Below are positions 37,867 through 46,730 of a stretch of DNA of 64,000 nt, one piece after another. Positions within the stretch are counted from its first letter, which is position 1. Every line of letters begins with the position of its first letter. The DNA is taken from assembly GCF_003073175.1 (NCBI RefSeq), contig NZ_QBBX01000002.1, forward strand, positions 162,875-226,874, written 5' to 3'. A program made the position numbers and the translations under genes. The notes beneath the pieces are model-generated. The model worked only from the letters and a program-made list of their open reading frames with translations. It was not told where the DNA came from and searched no databases. Source of the stretch: Peribacillus acanthi (GTDB lineage Bacteria; Bacillota; Bacilli; Bacillales; DSM-1321).

Positions 37867-38391
37867 TTACTCTTCGTTTTTCCAATGATCACTAATAAAC
37901 TGATCGCGACCTGACTTTTCACGGTCTTCTTTATAGTGCTTTGGATTTTTCTTATGGTAATCCTGATGATAATCTTCCGCTGGATAAAAGACCTGGGCTG
38001 GCAAAATTTCCGTTACAATTGGCTTTGAAAAACGACCACTAAGTTCCAATTCCTTCTTAGATTGAAGAGCTAGTTCGTGTTGTTTTTCATTGTGATAATA
38101 TATGACCGGTCTATATTGTGTACCACGATCATGGAACTGGCCTTCAGCATCCGTCGGGTCAATTTGCGGCCAATAAAGCTCTAACAATTTTTCGTAAGGG
38201 AATATTTCAGGATCAAAGGTGATTTGTACCACTTCAACATGCCCGGTTTTCCCTGTTTTTACTTCTTCATAGGTTGGATTTTCGGTAGTACCACCTGTAT
38301 AACCAGAAACAATTCCTCCAATACCAGGTAGTTCTTCGAATGGTGTTACCATGCACCAAAAACACCCACCAGCAAAAGTTGCTTTTTCCAT
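37867..38391 (-). CDS. msrA: Peptide methionine sulfoxide reductase MsrA
   Basis: A 174-aa enzyme that reduces methionine-S-sulfoxide in proteins. The catalytic Cys is in TFAGGCFWCM near the N-terminus; GYTGGTTENPTYEEVKTGKTGHVE and HDRGTQYRP are the family's other hallmarks. ATG 38391 is best spaced from AGAAAGGG; the ATG six bases before is too close. No msrB is adjacent or fused. Confidence 0.95.
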   Translation of the reverse strand: MEKATFAGGCFWCMVTPFEELPGIGGIVSGYTGGTTENPTYEEVKTGKTGHVEVVQITFDPEIFPYEKLLELYWPQIDPTDAEGQFHDRGTQYRPVIYYHNEKQHELALQSKKELELSGRFSKPIVTEILPAQVFYPAEDYHQDYHKKNPKHYKEDREKSGRDQFISDHWKNEE

Positions 38392-38440
38392 TATCATCGA
38401 TCCCTTTCTCTAAAAGCATTTTTTATATAAAAATAATAAT

Positions 38441-39583
38441 CTATTTTTTCAAATTAGACCACTGTGCTAGCATGTGAATGGTAGCATCATCCATCGGTGG
38501 GTTGTGCAGTCCAGCCCTAACGTTTCTATAATACGTAGATAATGGGTTCGTTCTTTGAAGACTTTGAGCTCCCACAATTCTCATCGCTTTATCAACAATT
38601 CTAATTGCCGAGTTGGTTACCGAATGCTTAGCTGCTGCCAAGTGAGGAGTCAGCTGATGCCGTAAATCGATTTCATTTTGCCAGTTACCCGCTACAGAAT
38701 ATAGGAAATGTCTGGATTGCATGAGTTCAAGCTCCATTTCACCAATTAATCGTTGGACGTTTGGCAAGGTAGCTATCGGAGCTTTAATACTATTTGGTGT
38801 ATACTCATTAGCAAACTTAATTGCAAAATTCCGAGCTGCAGAAGCAATTCCTAAATAGCAAGCTGGGATATGTAACAGCCAGCCCTCCCCTTTTTTATCC
38901 ATCCCTTTAGGTTCTTCTACCAAATATTTATCTTCTACTATTACTTCTTCCAAAAGTAAGTCCTCACTACTAGTTCCTTGCATGCTTATGACATCCCAAG
39001 TTTTTTCTATAGTTACACCTGGTTGGCTCCTGTTAATCAAAAACCATCCCATTCTATTTTCTTCTGTAATCCATGCATTGACGAGGAATAAATCGAGCAT
39101 AGGTGCCATTGACGTGAATGTTTTTCTTCCTGAAATAACCCAACTGTCATGAACCTTGCGAGCTTGTGTAGAAGGAACTCCACCTCTTGTAGGGCTACCT
39201 GTAGCTGGTTCCGTGGCAGCGCGGTTGATTAAGGCTCCCTTTTTGATTTGTTGGAATGTTTCATGTAATATAGCCGCTTCCCAATTGCGGTTCTCTTGAA
39301 GCTGTAACACAATCCCGGAATGCCATCCAATGGAAAGAGCAGTGGGACCACAAGCTTCTGCAATTTTTTCCTGACATAGAAGGAAATCATACAGTCCTAA
39401 TCCCTTTCCTCCTTCATGAACTGGTAGTGTCCAAGTGCTATAACCAATTCGAACCAAATCCTCTATATTTTCAAAGGGAAAATCTCTACTGTCTTCTAAT
39501 TCCTGAGATCGATCAGCAATTTTCAGCAGGACAGGCTCTAATTTTTTTAGTAGCTCTGCTTGCTTGTCAGTTTTAATAAACAT
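38441..39583 (-). CDS. Acyl-CoA dehydrogenase-family protein (YdbM-like)
   Basis: A 380-aa flavoprotein with the ACAD fold: N-terminal helical domain to about 120, central beta domain (VISGRKTFTSMAPMLDLFLVNAW), and C-terminal helices from about 230. It matches the Bacillus YdbM type in length and outline. It is expected to oxidise an acyl-CoA or related compound with FAD; the substrate is unknown. GGAGG stands before the ATG. It is not linked to the acyl-CoA genes at the right end of the window. Confidence 0.85.
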   Translation of the reverse strand: MFIKTDKQAELLKKLEPVLLKIADRSQELEDSRDFPFENIEDLVRIGYSTWTLPVHEGGKGLGLYDFLLCQEKIAEACGPTALSIGWHSGIVLQLQENRNWEAAILHETFQQIKKGALINRAATEPATGSPTRGGVPSTQARKVHDSWVISGRKTFTSMAPMLDLFLVNAWITEENRMGWFLINRSQPGVTIEKTWDVISMQGTSSEDLLLEEVIVEDKYLVEEPKGMDKKGEGWLLHIPACYLGIASAARNFAIKFANEYTPNSIKAPIATLPNVQRLIGEMELELMQSRHFLYSVAGNWQNEIDLRHQLTPHLAAAKHSVTNSAIRIVDKAMRIVGAQSLQRTNPLSTYYRNVRAGLHNPPMDDATIHMLAQWSNLKK

Positions 39584-39733
39584 ATTTTGAACCTCCTACT
39601 CACTTTACGTACCTTTCATTTAAAGGAAAAATAACTATGAAATCAAGGAAACCGTTTTATTTTTTGTAAAATTGACGAATTAGTTTTAAGCACCTATACT
39701 TTTAGAAGCAAATTACTGAAAATAGGTGAATGT

Positions 39734-40792
39734 ATGGACTTTCAAATAAACTACTTATCCTTTTACCTCATTCAATCTACAGGTAAGGATGACGGATCGG
39801 ATAAGACGTATAAGCATTTCCAGACGCTTGATCAAACCATGTACGAATCCAGCTCACTTAAGGAATTCCTTGACGGTGAATTTACTAAAATTACAAAACG
39901 TAAAGTGGAAAGACATCCAAAATCAGAGGCTGCCCCAACCAAAATTGGAAGATTTATCGTAGAGGAAGGGTACGCACTCGACTCCAATCCTAATTTCAAT
40001 ATGTTTCAAAAAGTAAGGGTGGCCGGATCTAAGGAAGATTTTCAAACAGCAGCTGAAAAAATTGTAAAAGCATATATCGATACTAGTTCAGTCCGTGGTG
40101 GCGCTTTAATTATTGCGAATGCAAAGCTGACTAAATTTTATGATGATCCTTTCCTTTTTGTGTTGAAGTGTGATTTTGAGCCTAAAGTAGCGACTATTTC
40201 AGATGAAAAGTCACTAATTAAAAACGTAGAAATGGCGATTACGACAAAAAGTATGAAGTCAATTCAATATCCTTATATGCCCGAAGAGGGAATGCTCGAG
40301 GAAAGTGAATTAAAGCTCCATCAGTCTTCTCAATCACGCTACTTCGAAGAATTCCTTAAATTCGTTGAATATGGGGAATCGATGCCTGAAATCGTAAAGT
40401 CCCATGTCATCTCTATGGTTCGTGACCAATTTGAATCCATACAGCCAGATGACTTCGATCAGCAACAGCTAGAAGAAGCGATGGAAATCTGGGCTACAAG
40501 TGATAAGCGCGAGATTCAAGAGCACTTCAGTACTGACGAGGTTTTAGAGGCATCTTCAGTGTTAATTGAGCATGATCCTGAAATCGAATTGAAGATGAAA
40601 CTAGACCATATTTCTGTTAAAGGTATGCTTTCAGATTTTGGTGATAAAATCCATTTAGCAAAATCCAACGGTAAGTTTATTCTTGTAATTGAAGCTGAAA
40701 GTGTGTTGTTTGATAAAGGATATTCTCCGATTGAATTTCATAAACCAGACGATTTAAACACGGTTATTGAACGTATTAATAATAAATTATAA
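39734..40792 (+). CDS. DUF3900-family protein
   Basis: A 352-aa cytoplasmic protein (MDFQINYLSFYLIQ; TKIGRFIVEEGYALDSNPNFNM; late FDKGYSPIEFHKPDDLNTVIE). I assign it to DUF3900 from memory of the family pattern; function unknown. No membrane segment is seen. AGGTGA precedes the ATG. About 1.7 kb downstream a C-terminal remnant of a second copy is visible, so the family was once duplicated here. Confidence 0.7.
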   Translation: MDFQINYLSFYLIQSTGKDDGSDKTYKHFQTLDQTMYESSSLKEFLDGEFTKITKRKVERHPKSEAAPTKIGRFIVEEGYALDSNPNFNMFQKVRVAGSKEDFQTAAEKIVKAYIDTSSVRGGALIIANAKLTKFYDDPFLFVLKCDFEPKVATISDEKSLIKNVEMAITTKSMKSIQYPYMPEEGMLEESELKLHQSSQSRYFEEFLKFVEYGESMPEIVKSHVISMVRDQFESIQPDDFDQQQLEEAMEIWATSDKREIQEHFSTDEVLEASSVLIEHDPEIELKMKLDHISVKGMLSDFGDKIHLAKSNGKFILVIEAESVLFDKGYSPIEFHKPDDLNTVIERINNKL

Positions 40793-40864
40793 AGATTTTG
40801 GTGACCGATTCGTGACCTATAAAAACTATATTTCGCCCTAAAACTACTAGGTTCTTAGTAATAC

Positions 40865-40898
40865 AACCACCACTCTTAACTGACTGGTGGTTCTTTTT
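40865..40898 (+). terminator. Terminator of the DUF3900 gene
   Basis: AACCACCA and TGGTGGTT, then CTTTTTAG. The same core stem recurs at 41651 and 42607. Confidence 0.8.
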
Positions 40899-40992
40899 AG
40901 ACGCTCAATATTCCTAATAATTTGTAAATGTATATAAAACCCATAAGTAAAATGGTAGAATAATCCTATAATAATAATTAGGATGGTTCATA

Positions 40993-41616
40993 ATGTCAAA
41001 GTTATTTTCTTTTGGTGATTTAATAAAGGCTTATAAAAGTGGATATTCTGATGGTAGTGGTTCAATTGGTTCTGGTATTGGTGGCGCATTATCTTTTCTA
41101 TTTGTAATTGCTTTTTTAACCTTTATTAATGTAATTATTAAGTTTTTAGCTGTACATAATTTAGTTGAAAAAAGTGATTGGATAGCATTAGCTAAATTAC
41201 TACTACTTCCTGTTAAAGCTGCTAACTATCTTGCTATTCAATTCCTTGGCTTTACGCCTACACTCACATCAGTTTTTGATCAAACTGTAGGTATTGTTTT
41301 TATTTATGGCTTATTATATTTTGCAATACTATTAATCTTAAAATATCTTGTTTATTTTTTATTTGAATCTGATTATACAATCCACAAATTTATACATCGC
41401 AAAGTAGTTGGCATTGATCCTTTAGATTATAATAAATGGACTAAAAAGAGAAAAAAGGATTATCTATTACCATTTGCTCAAATAGGAGTTATTGGTTACA
41501 AGTTATGGAGAGTGGTATTTAATACCCTTTTATACTATATGATAACTATTGGAATGATTGGTGCTCTTATTGGCTTTCTGTGTTTAATTTTGTCTGGTAT
41601 GATTTATTTAAAATGA
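40993..41616 (+). CDS. Hypothetical membrane protein (207 aa)
   Basis: Not recognised. A Gly/Ser-rich N-terminal stretch (YSDGSGSIGSGIGGALSF) leads into about four membrane helices (about 30-55, 95-125, 165-180, 183-205) with a charged loop between the second and third. AGGATGG precedes the ATG by 7-8 bases. It is followed by its own terminator. Together with the lipoprotein gene it lies between an intact DUF3900 gene and a DUF3900 remnant. Confidence 0.72.
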   Translation: MSKLFSFGDLIKAYKSGYSDGSGSIGSGIGGALSFLFVIAFLTFINVIIKFLAVHNLVEKSDWIALAKLLLLPVKAANYLAIQFLGFTPTLTSVFDQTVGIVFIYGLLYFAILLILKYLVYFLFESDYTIHKFIHRKVVGIDPLDYNKWTKKRKKDYLLPFAQIGVIGYKLWRVVFNTLLYYMITIGMIGALIGFLCLILSGMIYLK

Positions 41617-41650
41617 GAATAAGAAAAATATAATAAATACTACTACAAAG

Positions 41651-41686
41651 AAACCACCGAAAACTAATTTCAGTGGTTTTTGTTTT
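41651..41686 (+). terminator. Terminator of the membrane protein gene
   Basis: AAACCACCGA and CAGTGGTTTTTG; similar to the terminators at 40865 and 42607. Confidence 0.75.
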
Positions 41687-41793
41687 GTGCTAATCTTCGA
41701 TTTTATTAATATTGAAAAAGGATTCGACATTAGTTGCTATTAACTGGTAAAATATTTTTTATGTAAAAAGTACCAGTATTGGGAGGAACAACT

Positions 41794-42495
41794 ATGAATT
41801 ACAAATTATCCAAGCTAACAATTTTTTTAACACTATTAATCTTACTATCTGCTTGTTCAAATCAAAAAGAAGTTAATAAGGAAGAAGTTGTTAAAGAACC
41901 AGTAGAAGTTAAAGAAAAACAAGTAACTAAAGAAATTGATACTGATGAAGAAAAAGATATTATTTCTGCAGGAGAAGCAAAGTCTTTAGTTAAAAACATT
42001 ACAGGACTCGACCTAATTTTAAGTCAAGAAACCCCTAAAGTAGTGGATGGAATATCATATTATGTCTTTGATCCTTTATCTGAATTTGAGAAGAGTGAAG
42101 GTATCTCTTATGCACTTCAAATTGACACAAAGAATCTTGTTGTCGGATCTTCAAACGGTATAATTAGTTGGGAAGAATACTCCAAAACATTGGGTAATTC
42201 AACAACTATTAATGGAATGGTGATTTTTGAAGATGATTTATTAGGTGTATGGTCAAACGACGGCGGTTATACTGTTTTTAAATTAATGAAAGAATCCCAT
42301 CTTTATACTAATAGAAGCTTTATGGATAGTTATATTGGAACGTTTGATATAACTACTGCTGATTGGTTTATAGAAGGAAACAAACTGGTTTTAACTTCAG
42401 AAATTGGAAGTGTTGTTTTCAAAATTGAAAAGGAATTAAATAGCATTCAATTAATTGATGAGTATGGAGAAACTTGGGTAAAATCAGAAGAATAA
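41794..42495 (+). CDS. Hypothetical lipoprotein (233 aa)
   Basis: A lipid-anchored exported protein. The signal peptide KLTIFLTLLILLSACS ends in a lipobox (LSAC), so Cys about 21 should carry the lipid. A Lys/Glu-rich linker (residues 25-55) and a beta-rich domain of unknown family follow. ATG 41794 has GGGAGGA about 8 bases upstream. Function unknown. Confidence 0.78.
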   Translation: MNYKLSKLTIFLTLLILLSACSNQKEVNKEEVVKEPVEVKEKQVTKEIDTDEEKDIISAGEAKSLVKNITGLDLILSQETPKVVDGISYYVFDPLSEFEKSEGISYALQIDTKNLVVGSSNGIISWEEYSKTLGNSTTINGMVIFEDDLLGVWSNDGGYTVFKLMKESHLYTNRSFMDSYIGTFDITTADWFIEGNKLVLTSEIGSVVFKIEKELNSIQLIDEYGETWVKSEE

Positions 42496-42497
42496 CG

Positions 42498-42587
42498 TTT
42501 GAAAAGAACTTCTCACCCATTGAGTTTGTGAAGCCTCATTCGTTAGACCAAATTATTGAAATCTTAAAACAAAAACATGAAAATTAA
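42498..42587 (+). pseudogene. C-terminal remnant of a second DUF3900 gene
   Basis: Twenty-nine codons and a stop encode FEKNFSPIEFVKPHSLDQII and a short tail. The intact gene ends FDKGYSPIEFHKPDDLNTVI. There is no start codon or ribosome site, and it begins 2 bases after the lipoprotein stop. It is the tail of a lost paralogue. Confidence 0.8.
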
Positions 42588-42606
42588 TAAAAGTTGTTGA
42601 ATAGAT

Positions 42607-42640
42607 AAAACCACCAATTATGAAACTGGTGGTTTTGTTT
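42607..42640. terminator. Terminator after the DUF3900 remnant
   Basis: AAAACCACCA and TGGTGGTTTT, usable on both strands. On the minus strand it would close the small ORF at 42618-42752. Confidence 0.75.
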
Positions 42641-42752
42641 TATTTTTATTTTGAAGGATCAAAACTGATAACCGTTTTGATAGTTTTTTCTTATTCCTAA
42701 TAATTTCATTGTTTTTCTGCTTTAACACAGTAAATTTTGATAACAATTGCAT
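42618..42752 (-). CDS. Candidate LexA-controlled small basic protein (44 aa)
   Basis: A short ORF not recognised as any family: 10 Lys, 2 Arg and one Glu in 44 residues (MQLLSKFTVLKQKNNEIIRN at the start). Support comes from gene layout. AGAGGTG stands 6 bases before the ATG. About 45 bases further up is a TATAAT/TTGTAC promoter with a LexA-type box in its spacer. A hairpin overlaps the stop codon. The protein could be a DNA-damage-induced small effector. It overlaps a hairpin-like stretch at 42658-42681, and coding status is not proven. Confidence 0.42.
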   Translation of the reverse strand: MQLLSKFTVLKQKNNEIIRNKKKLSKRLSVLILQNKNKTKPPVS

Positions 42753-42804
42753 CTCATTCACCTCTATCGGATACCTAAGTCTCATTCAAAATGATGTAAT
42801 CCTT

Positions 42805-42834
42805 ATTATAGAACATTCGTTCTTATTTGTACAA
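42805..42834 (-). promoter_or_regulatory. Promoter with LexA/SOS box
   Basis: On the minus strand TTGTAC (42834-42829), an 18-base spacer and TATAAT (42810-42805). The spacer contains GAACGAATGTTC (42811-42822), fitting GAAC-N4-GTTC, the core of the Bacillus LexA (DinR) box; the outer C/G pair is A/T here. Confidence 0.55.
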
Positions 42835-42941
42835 AAAAAAACATAATAAAAATAATTTATCATGTTTCTTATGTGAAAATAATACATATGCCTTGTCCTC
42901 TTTACGATGAGCTGCATATTATACATTACTCCTTATATGAA

Positions 42942-42980
42942 GCCCGCTCATGTTGAACAAACATGGACGGGCATTTTTTT
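42942..42980. terminator. Terminator next to the GNAT gene
   Basis: GCCCGCTCATGTT and AACATGGACGGGC (two mismatches) with a T run on the plus strand. No plus-strand gene ends here; it probably closes the minus-strand GNAT gene. Confidence 0.55.
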
Positions 42981-42982
42981 AA

Positions 42983-43459
42983 TTATCTAATATTTGTAGG
43001 AGTAGGTGTCGTTTTTTCCATAAACAAGAACACTGTGTCCTCTCTTGCTAATTTTTCTATTTTATAACCTTTATATCCAATTTTCTCATAGAATGAGATA
43101 TTTTTTTTACTTTCACTGCCAGTGAACAATTCATATCTGACATTCTCAAATAAACTTTCAATCTCTTTCATTAATTCCTTTGCTATTCCTCTGTTTTGAT
43201 ATTCAGGAAGTACCATTAACTTACCAATATAACATGTCCCCTCTTTTTCATAGGCTCTCACAGAACCTACAAGAATATCATTATATAAATATTTTAGAAT
43301 TATATGAGTAGCAAATGCTTTTTCTACATCATTTTCAGTTTGCATCAATGGTTCTATTTCATAGTTGCCACATATCTCCGCTTCGCTTATATAAGCTAAT
43401 TTCTGAACCGATAGTATGGCAGAAGCATCTTCAATTGTGGCTCTCATTATTTTTTTCAT
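42983..43459 (-). CDS. GNAT-family N-acetyltransferase
   Basis: A 158-aa acetyltransferase. The acetyl-CoA binding segment is LMVLPEYQNRGIAKELMKEIE (the R/Q-x-x-G-x-A/G motif), with a typical SFYEKIGYKGY near the end. Substrate unknown. GGAGG lies before the ATG. It is monocistronic. Confidence 0.85.
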   Translation of the reverse strand: MKKIMRATIEDASAILSVQKLAYISEAEICGNYEIEPLMQTENDVEKAFATHIILKYLYNDILVGSVRAYEKEGTCYIGKLMVLPEYQNRGIAKELMKEIESLFENVRYELFTGSESKKNISFYEKIGYKGYKIEKLAREDTVFLFMEKTTPTPTNIR

Positions 43460-43585
43460 AGTATACCTCCATTTTTTTGATGACTAGCTATTCCTGGAAA
43501 ATCCTCATTATAGGATTATATTCGTTACTGAATGGGAATAGTCATTTATACATCTATTAGAATAGCTATTTGGGAGTTGAAGCCT

Positions 43586-44458
43586 TTGAAGAAAAAATGG
43601 ATCCCATTTGGGAGAAAATTAATGAAAGAAATGAAGGAAGACCGTGCAACAGGATTGGCGGCGGAGCAATCCTACTATTACATGCTTTCCTTATTTCCAT
43701 TAATGATTTTGTTATTATCGATTGTCCCATATTTGGACATTGATCCTCAAAAAGTGATGAATGTATTGAATTCGTTAATGCCCCGTGAATCGTCTGAGCT
43801 GTTTGAAGAAAATGTCGTGAAATTAGTTAGTGAGAGAAATGGCGGACTATTAACGGTAGGTATATTGGGAACAATTTGGTCTGCATCTAATGGGATGAAT
43901 GCTTTTATCCATTCGATGAATGTTGCATTTGATGTTGAAGAAACTAGAAATTTCATTGTTGCTCGATTAATTTCAATTGGGTTAACGATTGGTTTGATTG
44001 TAGCATTTATTGTAGCCCTTGTTTTACCAGTTTTCGGAGATGTTATTCTTAATACAATCGAGAAATTTGTATTAATACCAGATGAAACTGAAATTTTATT
44101 CCGGATTTTACGTTGGTTGGTTGCATTTTCCATCATTGTCGTTGTTTTAGCCCTGTTGTACAAGCTCGCACCAAATAAGCATTATCCCTTTAAACAAGTG
44201 ATTCCTGGAGCGGTCGTAGCCACACTACTGTGGCAATTGATATCTCTTGGGTTTTCATTTTATGTAAGTAATTTTGGCAATTACAGTTCAACATATGGTG
44301 GACTCGGTGGGGTAATTATCTTAATGTTGTGGCTTTATCTTACTGGACTCTCACTTGTAATAGGTGGGGAGATAAATGCCCTGGTCCATCGTGACTTCTC
44401 TAGCAAATATGAAAGAAGAATGGAACAAATAAGGAATGATCAATCCATTTCTATGTAA
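43586..44458 (+). CDS. YihY/UPF0761-family membrane protein (YfkH-like)
   Basis: About 290 aa with six membrane helices. The AAEQSYYYMLSLFPLMILLLS, GTIWSASNGMNAFIHSMN and late YGGLGGVIILMLWLYLTGLSLVIGGEINA segments are typical of the YihY (once RNase BN) family, whose function in Bacillus is unknown. I prefer TTG 43586, with GGGAG 9 bases upstream, over ATG 43532, which lacks a site. Confidence 0.82.
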   Translation: MKKKWIPFGRKLMKEMKEDRATGLAAEQSYYYMLSLFPLMILLLSIVPYLDIDPQKVMNVLNSLMPRESSELFEENVVKLVSERNGGLLTVGILGTIWSASNGMNAFIHSMNVAFDVEETRNFIVARLISIGLTIGLIVAFIVALVLPVFGDVILNTIEKFVLIPDETEILFRILRWLVAFSIIVVVLALLYKLAPNKHYPFKQVIPGAVVATLLWQLISLGFSFYVSNFGNYSSTYGGLGGVIILMLWLYLTGLSLVIGGEINALVHRDFSSKYERRMEQIRNDQSISM

Positions 44459-44489
44459 ATTAAACATACGAAGTTTAGAGTAACGAACA

Positions 44490-44539
44490 ACATAAATAAG
44501 AGCATGTTTCGAAACACTGAAACATGCTCTTATTTATGT
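44490..44539. terminator. Long bidirectional terminator
   Basis: Perfect 21-bp arms around GAAACACT between the YihY gene and the metallo-hydrolase fragment. Confidence 0.9.
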
Positions 44540-44548
44540 GAATTCACA

Positions 44549-44856
44549 TCAAGTAATCTCTGATTTAGAGATATTATTTTCATTAATAATCGATGTGACA
44601 ATATGTAGTATATCCCATTCTCCGCTTGGCAATTTTATTATTGGGTATTTTTTTGGAAATAGCTTATTACAGATTTCTTCAGCGGTATCCTCTTCATTAT
44701 GTAAACTCAATACATTTTGTTCGATCGTTAATAAATAATCTCGTTTACGTTCAAGTGCTGCATGTCCGTCTTTTACCAATCCTGCATGGCTGCAAAAGAC
44801 ATCTTGAAAATCATAGGTTAGTACTCTTTCTAATGATTGAATGATAGAAGGAAGAT
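44549..44856 (-). pseudogene. 3' fragment of a metallo-beta-lactamase-fold hydrolase gene
   Basis: About 100 codons starting PSIIQSLERVLTYDF are a close copy of the C-terminal third of the intact MBL gene 2 kb away (PTIIQSLERVLTYDF). Both contain a CSH motif, KLFPK.YPIIK and SGEWD.LHIVTSI.NEN. The HxHxDH metal site is missing. The open frame continues upstream to 44899, but that part runs into the SASP-like gene's terminator. Confidence 0.85.
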
Positions 44857-44877
44857 GAATATCTAGAAAAAAATTAC

Positions 44878-44915
44878 AAAAAAATCGTGAGGCGTTCATT
44901 GCCTCACGATTTTTT
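44878..44915. terminator. Terminator of the SASP-like gene
   Basis: AAAATCGTGAGGC and GCCTCACGATTTT around GTTCATT. Confidence 0.88.
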
Positions 44916-45088
44916 CATTCTCCACTCTGCTTGGACTTACTTTTAGATTTATTTCCTATCTTAGAACGATATTCATTTCCTTTGTTATTATCTCCACTTA
45001 CAAACTCACTACCAAATTCTTGATTGTATTGTGCTTGTGGTGAATTTTGATTTTGACTTCCTTTGCTACCATTGCGACTCGTCATCAT
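44915..45088 (-). CDS. Gamma-SASP-like small spore protein (57 aa)
   Basis: Small Asn/Gln/Ser/Lys-rich protein with QYNQEFGSEFVSGDNNKGNE, which resembles the GQFGTEFASETN repeat of gamma-type small acid-soluble spore proteins (SspE), a spore amino-acid reserve. Only one such repeat is present, so the assignment is moderate. ATG 45088 follows AAAGGAGGGA; a second ATG is the next codon. Terminator directly after. Confidence 0.6.
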   Translation of the reverse strand: MMTSRNGSKGSQNQNSPQAQYNQEFGSEFVSGDNNKGNEYRSKIGNKSKSKSKQSGE

Positions 45089-45301
45089 ATTCCCTCCTTT
45101 ACTAAAAAACATCCTTCTTAGTATTGCTATTACCATGGATTTTACTCATTATCCCCTTTAATGGAAGAGAAGGAAAAGATAAAGCTGCCATAATTGTTAC
45201 AGTCATGCTCTTAATTTTTGTGTATTAGCTCGTTAAATGGTTATGTTTATATACTTCTATTCAGTTAATTCGCCTCTTCGTTGAAAAAGAAGATATAGTA
45301 A

Positions 45302-45439
45302 ATATTTAAGTGCTGGGTAATAAAAGGAGGTCATTCGGAAGATGGTGTTGAAATTTCCGTGCAGGATACAGCTGAATTTACATTTAGCCAGATAAAAAGA
45401 ATCGATTTTATTCAATCTCGCGTGGGGATCGCCTACTAA
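45302..45439 (+). pseudogene. Remnant of an unidentified gene (3' end)
   Basis: Forty-five codons open after a stop at 45299, without a start codon, reading GGHSEDGVEISVQDTAEFTF and IKRIDFIQSRVGIAY before TAA. The composition looks like real protein. Family not recognised. The rest of 45137-46017 has no supportable gene. Confidence 0.35.
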
Positions 45440-45514
45440 TACTATTTCTATAAAACTTATGTAATCATTAGGGAATATAAACATTAAAAAGATGTAAAAA
45501 TTAAAAACAAGAAA

Positions 45515-45535
45515 AAGCTGTCTCAATGACAGCTT
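45515..45535 (-). terminator. Terminator-like hairpin
   Basis: AAGCTGTC and GACAGCTT, T's on the minus strand. A similar AGAGCTG/CAGCTCT hairpin lies at 45652-45676. No gene is assigned to either. Confidence 0.5.
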
Positions 45536-46017
45536 CTACGACTAATTAGAACGATGGTTCACTTTTTAAGAACTGTTTTGAAATTATCCGCTTTGATTAT
45601 CTAAAAGCTGTACCCTTTAAACAGATAATCCCCCTTAGCAAATGAAAAGAGCTGTGAAAAATGTCAGCTCTTCTCTAAATTCTTACGTATGAATATTACT
45701 ATTTAAATATAAAGTAAAGTACGATTGCACCAATTACAAGAATTCCTCCAATTGTGGGGCTTCCATAAAAGGTTCTATTCCATCCATCATCGGTTTCATT
45801 TTACTTTTTTCTCGCTGATCATTGTCAATTCCCAAGATTCCACCCCATTTTCATTAATTGTTTTAAAACAATATCCCCTTTCATTCAATCTCATTATTTA
45901 TTTGCTTAAAACAATATTTGATTGAATCAATGACAACTCTTGGATCCGTAATTTGAGGAAAATGCCCACTAGGATATTATTCAACGATATTGCCAAGAAT
46001 GTACAGTTCACGGGATT

Positions 46018-46443
46018 CTATTTATTTTCGTTACGGAATTTCATAAAAATCTGGATGGTTAAAAGTAAACTAATTAAAGTAGCGAACAGCAACTCTATTC
46101 TTTGATCATTAGAAAAATCAAAGGGATAACCAACAATTAACCAAAGCATACAACTTAATGCATTTGAACCTAACAATATTCCCCAAATAACTTCCTTGAT
46201 TTTTCTATATACTCTGTTTCCTGTTAAATATTTTATATAGAGGAAGCCTAAGATCCCTGCTCCACATATGATCATTAATGATTTAATTAGAGGTGATGCA
46301 AACGTAATTGGTTCTTCCCAAGGCATATCAATAAGCACAATGTTAGCAAAATAGACCATATTGAACAGAAAAACAAAGATAAGAACATAAAAGAATAAAA
46401 CCAGCTCAACTACATAGATCAAAGGGAGCATAATCTTTTTCAA
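46018..46443 (-). CDS. Hypothetical membrane protein (about 141 aa)
   Basis: Not recognised. Four predicted membrane helices: LPLIYVVELVLFFYVLIFVF, SLMIICGAGILGFLYI, GILLGSNALSCMLWLIVG and LLFATLISLLLTIQIFM. TTG 46443 is proposed as start, with GGAGG about 13 bases upstream; a longer frame reaches 46482. It lies within a region scarred by gene fragments. Confidence 0.55.
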   Translation of the reverse strand: MKKIMLPLIYVVELVLFFYVLIFVFLFNMVYFANIVLIDMPWEEPITFASPLIKSLMIICGAGILGFLYIKYLTGNRVYRKIKEVIWGILLGSNALSCMLWLIVGYPFDFSNDQRIELLFATLISLLLTIQIFMKFRNENK

Positions 46444-46552
46444 CCGGAATTTTTCTCCTCCTTTGCAAATAACATCAAACATTTTGATTGTAAGTAATAC
46501 AAAGAATGTTTGTTGATTGAAGTTATTGATAAAAAAGCTCTAAAACATAGAA

Positions 46553-46592
46553 AAAGCTATCGTTCTCTTTTAGAGGATAGCATTTCTAATAT
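46553..46592 (-). terminator. Terminator of the MBL hydrolase gene
   Basis: GCTATC and GATAGC outer stem with CTCT/AGAG inside, T run on the minus strand, 140 bases after the stop. Confidence 0.65.
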
Positions 46593-46730
46593 AAACTATA
46601 TTCTAATTTTCAGTTATTTACACAAGATCATTTCTTACAAACTCAGAGATGAAGAGATTTACTTATATGAAATTCATCAAATTGAATAGATATAACCAAG
46701 CAATAAATTCACATTAGTTTATTTGTAGAC

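Noticed and set aside
39640-39670. CcpA (cre)-like GGAAACCGTTTT before the DUF3900 gene
   Set aside because: It misses both outer consensus bases and has no usable promoter near it.
45257-45526. 89-codon minus-strand frame rich in Phe and Ile
   Set aside because: No Shine-Dalgarno site and AT-driven composition; the opposite strand carries a more protein-like segment.
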